From Schauerella fraxinea (GTDB lineage: Bacteria; Pseudomonadota; Gammaproteobacteria; Burkholderiales; Burkholderiaceae_B): a stretch of 64,000 bases of DNA. A model generated the notes under the pieces. That model ran no database searches. It was not told the origin of the DNA and saw only the letters and a list, made by a program, of their open reading frames with translations. Positions 43,263-53,551 of the stretch are shown one piece after another. The first letter of the stretch is position 1, and the number at the start of each line of letters is the position of its first letter. The position numbers and the translations under genes were made by a program. The stretch covers positions 1,656,554-1,720,553 of the forward strand of contig JAVDKL010000001.1 of the NCBI GenBank assembly GCA_030849965.1. Reading direction: 5' to 3'.

Positions 43263-45295
43263 CACTTCTTCTTGAACATTCGGCTAAGCATCCGGCGCCA
43301 GCGAGGCACAACCGGCGACTGCAATCGCCAAGCCTCCAACTCATCCAAGATTCGCTCAGGCGTTGTAAAACGTCGAGTGTGGCGACTGACGTATGTTGGA
43401 TAAAGCACCAATACCCCGTAAACAAGCTCGTCCAAATCAAGCAATCGCTGCCGACGAGCCAACACGCCTTTCGACATTCGCTTGTCGACAGTCAAGCCCC
43501 AGCCAGAGTAGAACGGCTGCCCATATGTGACGACAGGAATCCCGCGCATCAGCGCTTCGAAACCGGCGAGCGAAGTCAATACATGCACCCCGTCGACTTG
43601 CTCGAAGAGGTCTGTGAGCGAAACGTTACTGATGATCTCGTCGCAAAAATCGAGTGCGGTTTCTTCCGCATTGCCGCGTTGACGAAGACCAGCCAGCACG
43701 TCGGGATGGGGCTTGTACAAAATATAAGCGTCGGGGTTATCCGAACGGATCGCCGCCAGCAAATCAATGTTCCTCGTTATCCCCCCATTGCCGAAGCGGA
43801 TCGACGCATCGCTTTCCACTTGTCCGGGAACGAGAATCACGTGACCGGCCTGGGCGGGGCGGATCCAGCTACCGCTTGCGGCCAAATTATATTTGGTGAT
43901 TCTCGAAGAATTGATCCGTTCGCGAAGATTGCGTGCTCGCTCACGCTCCGCTGCGGTAAACAAGTGATGCCGCAGCGTAGACTCAAGCGCTGAAGGCCGG
44001 CGAGCGTCGTAATAAATCCCGGTATCATCGAGCACCCACGACAGCGGCCTTATAAGATCAGCGCCAAGACCCACGGAACGCAGAAACCCATCCTCGATTC
44101 TCAGCAAAGGCCGCCGCTTGGTATCGTCGTCGAGTTTGCCTAAAACATCGTCATGCTTGCAACCCCAAGCCACCACCCGCTCTGACGGAGAAGTGGTGAT
44201 GGCATCACCGACATCAGCCGTGAAACGCAATGGACGAGCGCCTATGAAGTCACGGACGAACGGCTCCTTCCAACGCGAAAAGCCGAATGCCACATGCGGA
44301 CCCGTGTAGCGCCTTCCAAACTGACGTTGCAATCCGAGCCACTCCACAACACGCTCTGGATCACAAGGCTCATCAGTCTCTGGATCGACGTAACGCGCGT
44401 ACTCGATCAATGCGCCGTGAATCAGTTGCTCGAGCGAGACGGTGCGGCGCCGGCTGCAAGGCGGAAGCTCATCCGTCGTCAGACCCCAGCCGGCATAGAA
44501 CGGCATTCCAAATGTGCGTACCGGCTTACCCCACAGCAGACCCTCAAAGCCTACCTGCGAGGTAACCACATAAACGGCTTGAGCTTCCCGCAGAACGTCA
44601 GGCATATGGACGTCCTCGGCAAGTATCGTGACACGCGACATACGAGCAACGGCGGCGAGATCAAAATGACCCCTTTTTCGCCCTGCAACGACCTCAGGAT
44701 GAACTTTAAGCACAATTTGGCTGGCGGGATTTTCCGTCAATGCGGCATCCAGCATCTGATGAAACTGTTGCACACCGGCCAAGCCAGCGCTCACAGAAAT
44801 ATCGCCTAGTGTCTGGTCCACAACAACAACGTACGGTGCAGCGGGACTAACGAAATCAACATTACCGCTGTTGTACTTCGACACTGCCAATTCACACCAT
44901 AGTTGCTGCAACCTGAGCGCTCTTAGCGTTTGCTCGGCGTCAAGCGGCGATTTGATAAGGAATTCAAGACGCGATGGCGCTGAGGCGTCGTAATAGACGC
45001 CAATGTCATCAACGACGATCGATAAGGGAGGATCATCCACGCCCAAACCAACCGACCGCAAAAAACCATCCTCGATGGTCAGAACAGGCAAATTTGATTT
45101 GGACGCGGAACGAATCGCACGCAGGGCGCTGGGACGCCGCCCCCAAGCTAGTACCCACTGAGAGCCGACAGGCGGACTTCGCCGAGCGAACCGTAGCTCA
45201 TAATCGTGAAGCAACGATCGCAACGTAGCAATCTTCTTTACCCCAGGCGAAACTACTGCCAAACCGATTCGCTTCACTCCCGGATGATCTTGCAT
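43262..45295 (-). CDS. kpsC: Capsule polysaccharide biosynthesis protein KpsC-like
   Basis: A 677-residue protein with two homologous modules (about 20-330 and 345-640). Each shows EDGFLRSVGLG, YYDA, KYN, KVHPEV/YKPHPDV and a GFEALMRGIPVVTYGQPFYSGWGLT-like core. KpsC enzymes extend the beta-Kdo linker alternately with two Kdo transferase modules on the lipid acceptor. First gene of the operon kpsC-kpsS-SDR-sulfatase-like. I used the ATG at 45295; a TTG precedes it by one codon. Counterpart of wcbA. Confidence 0.9.
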   Translation of the reverse strand: MQDHPGVKRIGLAVVSPGVKKIATLRSLLHDYELRFARRSPPVGSQWVLAWGRRPSALRAIRSASKSNLPVLTIEDGFLRSVGLGVDDPPLSIVVDDIGVYYDASAPSRLEFLIKSPLDAEQTLRALRLQQLWCELAVSKYNSGNVDFVSPAAPYVVVVDQTLGDISVSAGLAGVQQFHQMLDAALTENPASQIVLKVHPEVVAGRKRGHFDLAAVARMSRVTILAEDVHMPDVLREAQAVYVVTSQVGFEGLLWGKPVRTFGMPFYAGWGLTTDELPPCSRRRTVSLEQLIHGALIEYARYVDPETDEPCDPERVVEWLGLQRQFGRRYTGPHVAFGFSRWKEPFVRDFIGARPLRFTADVGDAITTSPSERVVAWGCKHDDVLGKLDDDTKRRPLLRIEDGFLRSVGLGADLIRPLSWVLDDTGIYYDARRPSALESTLRHHLFTAAERERARNLRERINSSRITKYNLAASGSWIRPAQAGHVILVPGQVESDASIRFGNGGITRNIDLLAAIRSDNPDAYILYKPHPDVLAGLRQRGNAEETALDFCDEIISNVSLTDLFEQVDGVHVLTSLAGFEALMRGIPVVTYGQPFYSGWGLTVDKRMSKGVLARRQRLLDLDELVYGVLVLYPTYVSRHTRRFTTPERILDELEAWRLQSPVVPRWRRMLSRMFKKK

Positions 45296-46094
45296 CAAAC
45301 AAAGCCCAACACATAAAAATTAATCGTCGGATAAGTATTAATATCCGCATCTCACAATATATTAGATACTTCCGCCGGAAGACATATGCCGAGCAGGCCG
45401 ATCATTGAAATTTTTCGCACTCGTTAATTGCCGAATAGTGCTGAGTTTGCCGATCATACAGACGTGAAACATGCATGATTGAGACCCTGTCTGGATCGGT
45501 CAACCTCAGTAGATAACAAGTATGAGTTAAGGCTGAGGGCACGGGCTTGGATGTGTCTAATTTTAGCAGCGCTGTGCGACGTTTACTTGATGTGCACGTC
45601 GAGCGTGGTTGAAAATGCAGCCAATTAACCACATGAAGCGCACGAATTACAAGCATTTGGCCTACGATAGCCACCAAGATTGAAATGCAAATGTAACCTC
45701 GCTGGATGGGTCCATTGTCGGTGCGCTACACTCCACACGCACACAAAACGATACGGAAAATGACATACCGGATCAGAAGGATGAAGAATGCCTTACAAGC
45801 TCATCCTTACTGGGTAGATGCCCCACGAAGCGCCTCGCAAAGTTCGAGCGCTCTCGATTGGAACCGGATCTCATCCTGAGCGGCGAGTCGTTCGAGTCGA
45901 TCGAAGATCTCCTGAGATCTTTGGTCTTGACTGGTTCGAGCACGCCCGGCTCTGCCGCGCGGCACCTGAGTAAAACGCAAGCGTTGCGTGCGCGAGTTTT
46001 CCCCGCCCATCAGGGTTCAGATCAACGGAAGTCGGCTGCAGAACATTGCAGCGGCTCCAAGATCGCATCAATTTTCAATGGCAGTTCGAGTTAG
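45296..46094. promoter_or_regulatory. Divergent AT-rich control region of the capsule export genes
   Basis: An 800-bp gap between kpsC (minus) and kpsE (plus). The part at 45300-45380 is very AT-rich and contains the palindrome-like GGATAAGTATTAATATCC (45329-45346). I looked for an ops/JUMPstart motif (GGCGGTAG) and did not see one. Frames at 45402-45677 (minus) and 45858-46094 (plus) have no similarity and are probably not genes. It probably holds both capsule promoters. Confidence 0.45.
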
Positions 46095-47183
46095 ATGAAA
46101 AAGAAGGGATTAGCCATTGGCTTGATTCTGGTACCGATGTTGGTAGCAGTGATCTATTTCGCATTCTTTGCAGTTGATCGCTACGTGAGCACTTCGCGAG
46201 TTGTAGTTCGCCAAGCCGCATCGGACGGCTCGCCGCAAATGCCTGGGCTTGCAGTGATGCTGGGTGGCGTAAATCCAACCTCGCGTGAAGAGACGTTGTA
46301 TCTCCGCGAATTCGTCGTTTCTACCGATATGTTGAATGTTTTGGAGCAGAAACTGCCGTGGCGCGCGCACTACGCAGCACAGAGACGCGACATTCTTTAT
46401 TGGATCTCACAAGATACGCAACGCGAAGACGCCCTGAAGTTCTACCAACGACTGGTAACTGCAGACTTTGACGAAATCACTGGGCTTCTGACCATCGAAG
46501 TCCAGGCCCTGGATCCGAAATTCGCACAAGACGCGCTAAATATAATCCTAGAGGAGAGCGAGCGATTCATCAATGAACTCTCCCACCGTATGGCACGCAC
46601 GCAGATGCGATTTGCCCAGTCCGAATTGACGAACGCCAGACGAAACTATGAGAGCCGACGAGAAGAGATGATTGCGTTTCAGAGCGCTAATAATCTTCTA
46701 GACGCGGAAGCGACAGCCAAAGCGCGTGCTTCGGTCATCGCCGAACTCGAATCCGAGTTGATAAAGGAGCGCACCACATTGAAAGGGTTGCGTTCAGCAC
46801 TAAACGCGGACACACCACAGGTGCGACAACAACTAGCTCGCATTAGCGCCATCGAACAACAGTTGGCGATCGAAACAAAGCGACTCGTTTCTGCCTCTGG
46901 GAGTGAGCAGTTGAATGTCACAGCAGCCAAATACCGAAATTTGATGATCGATGCTCGCATCTCGGAAGAAGCTTATAAGTTTGGCGTTTCAGCCGTCGAA
47001 AGTGCACGGATTGAAGCGAGCAAGCAGATTCGCAGTTTGGTGACCATTGTCACACCAAATAAACCTGAGCTCGCACTTTATCCAGAGCGCTTGTACATCC
47101 TTTTTACGCTTTTTATTGCGCTACTGCTGCTCTATGGCATCGTGCGTTTCGTTATCGCTACCGTCAAAGATCACCGCGACTAA
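46095..47183 (+). CDS. kpsE: Capsule export inner-membrane polysaccharide co-polymerase (KpsE)
   Basis: A 362-residue protein with two membrane helices (LAIGLILVPMLVAVIYFAFF; ILFTLFIALLLLYGIVRF) flanking a large periplasmic coiled-coil region (about 160-280). The motifs YVSTSRVVVRQ and ETLYLREFVVSTDML are typical of KpsE/CtrB proteins. It links the ABC transporter to the outer-membrane polysaccharide channel in group 2/3 capsule export. First of four contiguous export genes. Confidence 0.9.
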   Translation: MKKKGLAIGLILVPMLVAVIYFAFFAVDRYVSTSRVVVRQAASDGSPQMPGLAVMLGGVNPTSREETLYLREFVVSTDMLNVLEQKLPWRAHYAAQRRDILYWISQDTQREDALKFYQRLVTADFDEITGLLTIEVQALDPKFAQDALNIILEESERFINELSHRMARTQMRFAQSELTNARRNYESRREEMIAFQSANNLLDAEATAKARASVIAELESELIKERTTLKGLRSALNADTPQVRQQLARISAIEQQLAIETKRLVSASGSEQLNVTAAKYRNLMIDARISEEAYKFGVSAVESARIEASKQIRSLVTIVTPNKPELALYPERLYILFTLFIALLLLYGIVRFVIATVKDHRD

Positions 47184-47209
47184 CGCCCTACCTCTTACGA
47201 GCATTCGTC

Positions 47210-48337
47210 ATGTTTTCAGTAGCACAATTGAGCGAAACCATACTCAGGCCTGTCCTCAAGCTAAAGCGCTTAACTGCCGCCGCAGCATTGATATCACTCG
47301 CCGGTTGCACAGGTACGATGCTTTCAAGCGCTGGCCCATCGGCCAATGCGATAGTAACCGCCGCTCCGGACTATTCGCTGATCGATATCAACGCTCAGAC
47401 AATCGGCGCTTCCAAGCGAATGGCTGATGCCGTGGCGACACCTCAAATTGCTCTAGCTCAAGTGCCAGACATTCAGTTGGTTCCCGGTGACGTTCTACGA
47501 ATCATGATTTCGGACAGCGGACAGGAAGGCGCAGTTTTTGCGCCTCTCGCGAGCGGAGGCACGGTCTTTGAAAATGTTCGCCTGGACTCTCGCGGGAAAA
47601 TCTCGCTTCCCTACCTTGGTCAGAAAGAACTGAGCGGATATACCCTCCCGAAGGTCGAGGAGGTGCTACGCAAGAGCCTTAAAGGCATTGCAACCGACCC
47701 GCAGGTGCACGTCGAACTGACCGGCGATCGATCCGGCTCGGTATTAGTGGCGGGAGCCGTTAAGGCTCCAGGTCGATTTTCGGCGCTAGAGGGCCCTTTA
47801 ACACTACTCGACGCGATCAACCGTGCAGGTGGTCCGATGATGGAACCCCACCTCACGAAGGTCGTGCTGCGTACCGGCACGAACGTCTACACGTTCAACT
47901 ACGAAGAGCTTCTCGGCGGCAAGAATCAATCAGTACCGCCAAACTCGGAAATCATCGTCGAACGCGCTCGAAAGCGCTTTGTGGCAATGGGCGCTGTTAC
48001 CCAACCTGGCCTGCACGATCTGCCGTCAAACAATCCAAGCTTATTGGAGGTACTGGGCGTGGCCGGAGGCTTGAAAGAGACAGCTGCAGACGCCAGCGGT
48101 GTTTTTATTTTTCGCCTCACTGAACCCACAGAGACGGCCAATGGATCAGTTTCCACAGCGGAAGTCTTCCGTCTCAACATGAAAGACCCGGCTGCCATTT
48201 TCCTCGCCAGGCAATTCCTTGTTTTGCCTGAGGACGCCGTCTACGTCACAAACGCCGCCGTGTACGAGTGGCAAAAAATTATCACTCCGATTGTTCAGGT
48301 CTTGGTGCTCGGTCGGACCGTGAACGCAGGTATATAA
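47210..48337 (+). CDS. kpsD: Capsule polysaccharide export outer-membrane lipoprotein (KpsD/CtrA/BexD type)
   Basis: A 375-residue exported lipoprotein with a lipobox (LAGC, Cys 33), a polysaccharide export (Wza) domain (LVPGDVLRIMI, GTVFENVRLDSRGKISLPY, LSGYTLPKVEEVL) and SLBB repeats (VLVAGAVKAPGRFSALEGPL; FVAMGAVTQPGLHDLP). It forms the periplasmic and outer-membrane channel with KpsE. It is shorter than E. coli KpsD and closer in size to CtrA/BexD and WcbC. Confidence 0.88.
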   Translation: MFSVAQLSETILRPVLKLKRLTAAAALISLAGCTGTMLSSAGPSANAIVTAAPDYSLIDINAQTIGASKRMADAVATPQIALAQVPDIQLVPGDVLRIMISDSGQEGAVFAPLASGGTVFENVRLDSRGKISLPYLGQKELSGYTLPKVEEVLRKSLKGIATDPQVHVELTGDRSGSVLVAGAVKAPGRFSALEGPLTLLDAINRAGGPMMEPHLTKVVLRTGTNVYTFNYEELLGGKNQSVPPNSEIIVERARKRFVAMGAVTQPGLHDLPSNNPSLLEVLGVAGGLKETAADASGVFIFRLTEPTETANGSVSTAEVFRLNMKDPAAIFLARQFLVLPEDAVYVTNAAVYEWQKIITPIVQVLVLGRTVNAGI

Positions 48338-48353
48338 GCAGATTGCTGTGTCA

Positions 48354-49139
48354 ATGCTAAAGCGAAGCTCACTTCAAATCACCAAGGCAGTTTTATTTGC
48401 CTTGGTTCTACGTGAAGTCAGAGGTCGAATCGGAAGAAACAGATTGGGTGCGTTCTGGTTCGTCTTCGAGCCGATCGCGCACATTCTTGTCTTAATGGCA
48501 ATATTTACGTTTCTTCGCGGCAGAAGCGTACAGGGCATGGATTTTCCCGTTTTCCTAGTAACGGGTATCGTGCCGTTCCTATTGTTCAAGAATATTGCAC
48601 TGAAAGGCATGGAGGCTATAAATGCGAACAAAGCCCTCTTCGCTTATCGGCAAATCAAGCCTATCGATACAGTATTTGCACGAGTAATTGTCGAGCTCTC
48701 TCTCACCTCACTAATTTATATCGTGCTGATGGGCGGGCTAGGTCTATGGGGCGGATACGACGTCGCAACGCATGCCCCGTTAGAATGGCTTTTGGCTTTG
48801 GCTATTGGCATTATGTTATCCGTTGGACTCGCCCTAATATTATGCGTAATCGGGCAAGCATTACCGGAGATGAAAACGGCAATCTCCTTGTGCTTTATGC
48901 CACTTTACTTGATGTCTGGTGTAATTCTTCCCGTCTGGCTAACTCCGAAGAACCTTCTCGATTGGATGATGTGGAATCCCTATTTACACATCATTGATTC
49001 ATTGCGCAACGCGGTCTTTGAACACTACCCCACAACAGCTGGGATCTCACTACTGTATGCGGCCAAGGTGTCACTAGTTATTTTATACATTGGCACTGCG
49101 TTGTACCGAGCCCGCAGATATAGGCTGATCGCCTTATGA
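48354..49139 (+). CDS. kpsM: Capsule ABC transporter permease KpsM
   Basis: A 261-residue ABC-2 type permease with about six membrane helices. It starts with the family pattern LFALVLREVRGRIGRNRLGAFW... and contains FLRGRSVQGMDFPVFLVTG and LSVGLALILCVIGQALPEM. It forms the inner-membrane channel for the finished polysaccharide with KpsT. I used the ATG at 48354; a GTG two codons upstream (48348) is possible. AT-richer codons than flanking genes. ATGA overlap with kpsT. Confidence 0.9.
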   Translation: MLKRSSLQITKAVLFALVLREVRGRIGRNRLGAFWFVFEPIAHILVLMAIFTFLRGRSVQGMDFPVFLVTGIVPFLLFKNIALKGMEAINANKALFAYRQIKPIDTVFARVIVELSLTSLIYIVLMGGLGLWGGYDVATHAPLEWLLALAIGIMLSVGLALILCVIGQALPEMKTAISLCFMPLYLMSGVILPVWLTPKNLLDWMMWNPYLHIIDSLRNAVFEHYPTTAGISLLYAAKVSLVILYIGTALYRARRYRLIAL

Positions 49140-49792
49140 TAGAACTTCAGAACGTCACTAAATCGTATCTGACGAATCATGGTCGGCACTATATTTTCAG
49201 AAATCTGTCGTTCCTGATACCGCCCAGAAAAAACATCGCCATCATTGGTCGAAATGGAGCGGGAAAGTCAACGTTGATGCGTCTTCTGAGTGGCCTCGAC
49301 ACACCCGACTCCGGACGTATCGCAACGGACAAGAGCATTTCGTGGCCGGTGGGATTGAGTGGTGGGTTCCAAGGAACATTGACGGGGCGCCAGAACGTGA
49401 AGTTTGTGTCGCGCGTTCATGGTGCGGAAGGCAATCGCATGCGCGAGGTAATTCGCTATGTTGAAGAATTCGCCGAGATCGGCAGGCATTTCGATTTGCC
49501 GGTAAACACATATTCATCGGGCATGCGGGGTCGCCTTGGCTTCGGGTTAAGCCTAGCCTTCGATTTTGACTATTTTCTCGTGGACGAGGCCATGTCGGTA
49601 GGTGATGCCCACTTCAAAAGAAAGGCATCCGCTGCTTTTAAAGAAAGAACCGAACGAGCGAATTTGATTCTCGTGACGCACGGGATGAATTACGTGCGAA
49701 ACATGTGTGATGTGGTTCTTCTCGTGGATAACGGGTCAATAAAGTTATTTGATGATGTGGAAGAAGGGATCAAGGTCTACACAGATCTTTGA
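49136..49792 (+). CDS. kpsT: Capsule ABC transporter ATP-binding protein KpsT
   Basis: A 218-residue ATPase with Walker A GRNGAGKST, the polysaccharide-family segment WPVGLSGGFQGTLTGRQN, signature SSGMRGRLGFGLS and Walker B YFLVDEAM. These features are typical of KpsT/CtrD, which powers export of a complete lipid-linked capsule chain. Its presence, and absence of Wzx/Wzy genes, shows the ABC-dependent route. Confidence 0.92.
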   Translation: MIELQNVTKSYLTNHGRHYIFRNLSFLIPPRKNIAIIGRNGAGKSTLMRLLSGLDTPDSGRIATDKSISWPVGLSGGFQGTLTGRQNVKFVSRVHGAEGNRMREVIRYVEEFAEIGRHFDLPVNTYSSGMRGRLGFGLSLAFDFDYFLVDEAMSVGDAHFKRKASAAFKERTERANLILVTHGMNYVRNMCDVVLLVDNGSIKLFDDVEEGIKVYTDL

Positions 49793-49843
49793 TCATTGCT
49801 TAAACGTCAATCATAGTTAATCTGCAAGTTCTGGAGCTCCCAG

Positions 49844-52800
49844 TTGAATAAGAAGCTACGCAAATTCGTCAATCACCCGCTACAGTTCTTTCGGGACATG
49901 CATGCGTTGCAGCCAACCCTGCGGGCTCTCGGGCTGCCCGGTCGGGCAGATGCGATGAAGGGCAGCACCTACGTGCCGAAGGGTTCGCCGTCGGCTGCTC
50001 CGCTTACCAAGACGACAATCGCAGAATCGATCCAAAACGCGGAAGTGGCATCAGCACTTGGTAATGACACACCTACCATCGCGCGTCCAGTGGCAACGAC
50101 TTTGGCACCGGGCCTTAACGCGACTGGCACTTCGGTCTTCGCCGCGCCTGTCGTCGAGCACGTGTTCGCGCTGCCCGGGTTAGAAACATACGACTTGGTG
50201 GGAGCTAATTGGGGTGACCATGACAATGATCGGCCCATCGCATTTCTATGGGGTTTCAATCCGTGGAAACGGCAATTTGTTTCCGAATATCTGCCTCAAT
50301 TTAGGTGCGCTTTCGCTCGCGCCAAGACCTCATGGTCAAAGCAACGCGTCGGTCTCGAATCGCAATCCAACAAAGTTCTGATTTTTTGGGGGGTCAGCGA
50401 AAGGCCCGAGGTTGCTGCATACGCGCTTGAGAATGACATTCAAACGTACCGGATGGAGGACGGTTTTTTACGGTCGTCGGTACTGGGCAGCGAGCACACC
50501 ACCGCACTGTCGCTCGTGTTGGACAAATGCGGAATCTACTTCGACGCAACGAGACCGTCTGATCTTGAGCACATTCTGAGCTCGTACGACTTTGACTCCT
50601 CACCGCTGATGGCAAGCGCTCCTGGACTTCGCAGACTGTGGGCGGACCTGGGTCTTAGCAAATATGCATTACCCAACCTTCGCGCGGTCGATTCAATCTT
50701 GCCGCATCAACTGCGTAACCGAGTACTCGTTATCGGCCAGGTCGAGGGTGACGCATCGATTCGTATGGGTTGTGCAGAAGGGTTCACCAATCGCGCATTG
50801 ATCGATCTTGCTGTGGCGGAGAACCCGAACTGCGAGATCATCTACCGACCTCACCCCGACGTTGTAAAAGGCTTTCGCATTGACTCGTCGACCTTGGTGG
50901 AATTGTCTAAGGTTTGCCGGGTCGTTCAAGAAGACATACACATGGCGGATATATTTCCCCGCGTCGACCATGTGTACACCATCACTTCTCTTTCTGGCTT
51001 TGAAGCATTGATGCACGGCCTGAAAGTGACGGTAATCGGTATGCCCTTCTACGCAGGTTGGGGATTGACTGATGATCGCTCGCAAGCGCCAAGCGGACGG
51101 CGCGGAAGAACACTAACGATCGACCAGCTTTTCTGCGGCGCATACCTGCTGTACCCGAAGTACCTCAATAATAGCGGTGATCCTGTCGTCGATATTCTCG
51201 CGACGATGTTGCAATTACATGCCCATCGCGCTTATGGCGAACAGAAGCTGATGGAGCCACTGGCGACCGCGGCAAGTGTTCGTTGGCTTGGCCAGTCGCG
51301 GTGGTGGCCAGCCCTCCTGCGTGAACCGAACTTCGCCGTCATGAACGCCGCCTATGGCAAAAAGCTTATCTCCGGTTTTAATCTCGGAAAGATCTTGGCG
51401 CCGAGAGGTACAGCGCACATCTATCAGCAATTCATGTTTCGATTCCTGGCCGCCCGACTTATGAATACGAGCGCTTTTCCGCGTTTCGTGCAGAAGTTGA
51501 AAGGCTATGCCCTGGATGCCGAATACACCGAATTGCTGGAGGAATGCTGGAAGATCAAAGGATCCTATGTATTGCTCGAACAGTGGGCTGACTGCTGCGA
51601 ACAGAGTGGCAATCTTGATGAAGCCCGCAAAGTGCTGAACTTCATGGCGACCTCCCCAAAATACGGCGAGGTTGCAGCTCAATCCGCGGCACCTGCGGCC
51701 GGTCCGACGATGAAGTTGATTCAGCTGGAACTACGGCAACGAAACATCGCTGAAGCTGAACAGTTGATCTATTCCCTCGTTCTGCGCGGAGTATTGAACG
51801 ACGAGATATTTACAAGCCTTCTTCTTATCGCAAAGCTCAGATTCGACTTTCAATCCGTCTCGCATTTACTTGCCTTCTATAATCATTATTCTCCTGGCTG
51901 GCGTGACGGTAATGGAGAAGTTCGGGCTGCTGAGAACTTTGGTTTCGTGGCTAATCCTATCGGTTGCCTCGGTTCGCTTGCTATTGCGGCATATCGAAAC
52001 CCTCAAGCAGCAAGCATCATCGAGGGCTACAAAGGCTTCCTGGCTAATCATCTAAGCGCTCTACCGTTCTCCGAAGCCTTCGCATCGTTTTGCAAATCAC
52101 CGAAAAACGAGCATCGAATTGGCGCAGCGCAAGCATTAGTCGTCCTGCACCAGCCGGCGCAGGCGCAAAGCCTACTTGATGGACACCAATACACCCCGGC
52201 TGAAACCATCCGCCATGCAATCGTCTCGTCATTGGCACTCAGCTACCAAGGGCGCCTCAATGAAGCCAAGGCACTCATGAATCGAGCGCTGACACTTGCG
52301 CCGCCCGTCGCGGTTTATCACGAGGCGCTTCGCGTTGCCATCGTGGCAAGCGACTATGAATGGGCTCAATCGATCATGGCCCATGCCGCGGCAAGAAATC
52401 TGCCGCTCAGCGAAATGCTACATCGCAAAGTCGCTCTAGGCCTGGGCAATATCAAAGAATCCTATCTGACGTTTCGGCGAACCAGCGCCGCCAAGCGCTT
52501 CGGCCAATATTTCAAAGGTAAGCACGTTCAGGATCTCCTGGATCTGGGCAACGACAAAAATGTCGCACTGGTCGTCGCGTTTTTTGGACCAGGTGACGAG
52601 ATACGCTTTGCGAGCATGTACGACCAGTTTCAGCAAATTGCACATCCGGTAAAGCTGACGTTTACGTGCGAACCTCGCTTGCACAAGATGCTCGCCCGCC
52701 ACTATTCGCATCTCGACTTCATTCCCGTCCATCGCGCGCGAAATCTGGCCGGCGTCAAGGATCCAGTGCCTTTCAACCAGTTGCCGGGGTCGGAGCTTGT

Positions 52801-53551
52801 CGACTTCATGAACAACGAAGGATGGGAGGCTGCAAAGAGGTTTCCGAAAGTCATCTTGACGACCGATGCACTGGGAAATGTCATTGACACATATGACTCA
52901 TTCCAAGGAACGCCTTTCATGGCCCCAGACGCGGCCTTGATAGCGAATTGGAAGGAACGACTTTCGCAGTACGGCAACCGTCCCATGATCGGCCTGAGCT
53001 GGCGCAGCAGCCTGACAACTTATGCTCGCAACGAACACTATCTAACGGTCGAAGAGATCGCCCCCGCGCTTGCAGCAGTTCCGGATGCACTGTTTGTCAA
53101 TTTGCAATACGACAACTGCGGGCCGGAGTTGGCTTGGCTAGAAGAACGATTCCCTGGCCGCGTCTTGCACTTCGAGGACCTGGATCAATTCAACGATCTC
53201 GAAGGTGTGGCTGCGCTAATGCTCTGCCTCGACCTCATCGTGTCTCCTGCGACAACAGTCGTTGAGCTAGCGGGTGCGGTTGGTTGCCCAACACTCCTGC
53301 TCTCGAACTCGTCAGAACTGCATTGGCGCAAGCGTCCAAACTCGTCCGTCGACGTTTGGCATCGATCGATCACGCACATTGACGGCGATACCGTGGGCGA
53401 TAAAGCAAGTCTGGTATCCAATCTCTGCTTGGTGCTGGAGCGTCAGTTTTTGATGTGTGAGCCTGAACAGTTGACACGTATCGCACCGGCAACACAAACA
53501 TTCGACAATGAATCTACTGCTGACGACTTATCCTGCCCACAAGTCGCGTAA
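49844..53551 (+). CDS. KpsC-like / TPR / GT-B fusion glycosyltransferase
   Basis: A 1235-residue protein with a TTG start after GGAG. Residues 1-20 (NKKLRKFVNHPLQFFRD) match the membrane-targeting start common among capsule transferases. Residues about 125-450 are a single KpsC-like module (RMEDGFLRSSVLGSE, QVEGDASIRMG, YRPHPDV, SLSGFEALMHG, GMPFYAGWGLT). A helical TPR-like region follows (about 560-900). The last 300 residues are a heptosyltransferase-like GT-B domain (MIGLSWRSSLTTYARN, DLIVSPATTVVELAGAVG). KpsC-like domains use CMP-sugars; next door lies the CMP-pseudaminic acid pathway, so transfer of pseudaminic acid is a strong hypothesis. The second domain could add the other sugar of the repeat. 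Confidence 0.8.
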   Translation: MNKKLRKFVNHPLQFFRDMHALQPTLRALGLPGRADAMKGSTYVPKGSPSAAPLTKTTIAESIQNAEVASALGNDTPTIARPVATTLAPGLNATGTSVFAAPVVEHVFALPGLETYDLVGANWGDHDNDRPIAFLWGFNPWKRQFVSEYLPQFRCAFARAKTSWSKQRVGLESQSNKVLIFWGVSERPEVAAYALENDIQTYRMEDGFLRSSVLGSEHTTALSLVLDKCGIYFDATRPSDLEHILSSYDFDSSPLMASAPGLRRLWADLGLSKYALPNLRAVDSILPHQLRNRVLVIGQVEGDASIRMGCAEGFTNRALIDLAVAENPNCEIIYRPHPDVVKGFRIDSSTLVELSKVCRVVQEDIHMADIFPRVDHVYTITSLSGFEALMHGLKVTVIGMPFYAGWGLTDDRSQAPSGRRGRTLTIDQLFCGAYLLYPKYLNNSGDPVVDILATMLQLHAHRAYGEQKLMEPLATAASVRWLGQSRWWPALLREPNFAVMNAAYGKKLISGFNLGKILAPRGTAHIYQQFMFRFLAARLMNTSAFPRFVQKLKGYALDAEYTELLEECWKIKGSYVLLEQWADCCEQSGNLDEARKVLNFMATSPKYGEVAAQSAAPAAGPTMKLIQLELRQRNIAEAEQLIYSLVLRGVLNDEIFTSLLLIAKLRFDFQSVSHLLAFYNHYSPGWRDGNGEVRAAENFGFVANPIGCLGSLAIAAYRNPQAASIIEGYKGFLANHLSALPFSEAFASFCKSPKNEHRIGAAQALVVLHQPAQAQSLLDGHQYTPAETIRHAIVSSLALSYQGRLNEAKALMNRALTLAPPVAVYHEALRVAIVASDYEWAQSIMAHAAARNLPLSEMLHRKVALGLGNIKESYLTFRRTSAAKRFGQYFKGKHVQDLLDLGNDKNVALVVAFFGPGDEIRFASMYDQFQQIAHPVKLTFTCEPRLHKMLARHYSHLDFIPVHRARNLAGVKDPVPFNQLPGSELVDFMNNEGWEAAKRFPKVILTTDALGNVIDTYDSFQGTPFMAPDAALIANWKERLSQYGNRPMIGLSWRSSLTTYARNEHYLTVEEIAPALAAVPDALFVNLQYDNCGPELAWLEERFPGRVLHFEDLDQFNDLEGVAALMLCLDLIVSPATTVVELAGAVGCPTLLLSNSSELHWRKRPNSSVDVWHRSITHIDGDTVGDKASLVSNLCLVLERQFLMCEPEQLTRIAPATQTFDNESTADDLSCPQVA

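Noticed and set aside
45402-45677. 91-codon minus-strand frame in the kpsC-kpsE gap
   Set aside because: No ribosome site or similarity, and the region is AT-rich and looks regulatory.
45858-46094. 78-codon plus-strand frame in front of kpsE
   Set aside because: Low-complexity serine-rich peptide that ends just before kpsE; no ribosome site or family similarity.
45296-46094. JUMPstart/ops element expected ahead of polysaccharide genes
   Set aside because: I searched for GGCGGTAG and did not find it on either strand in this gap.
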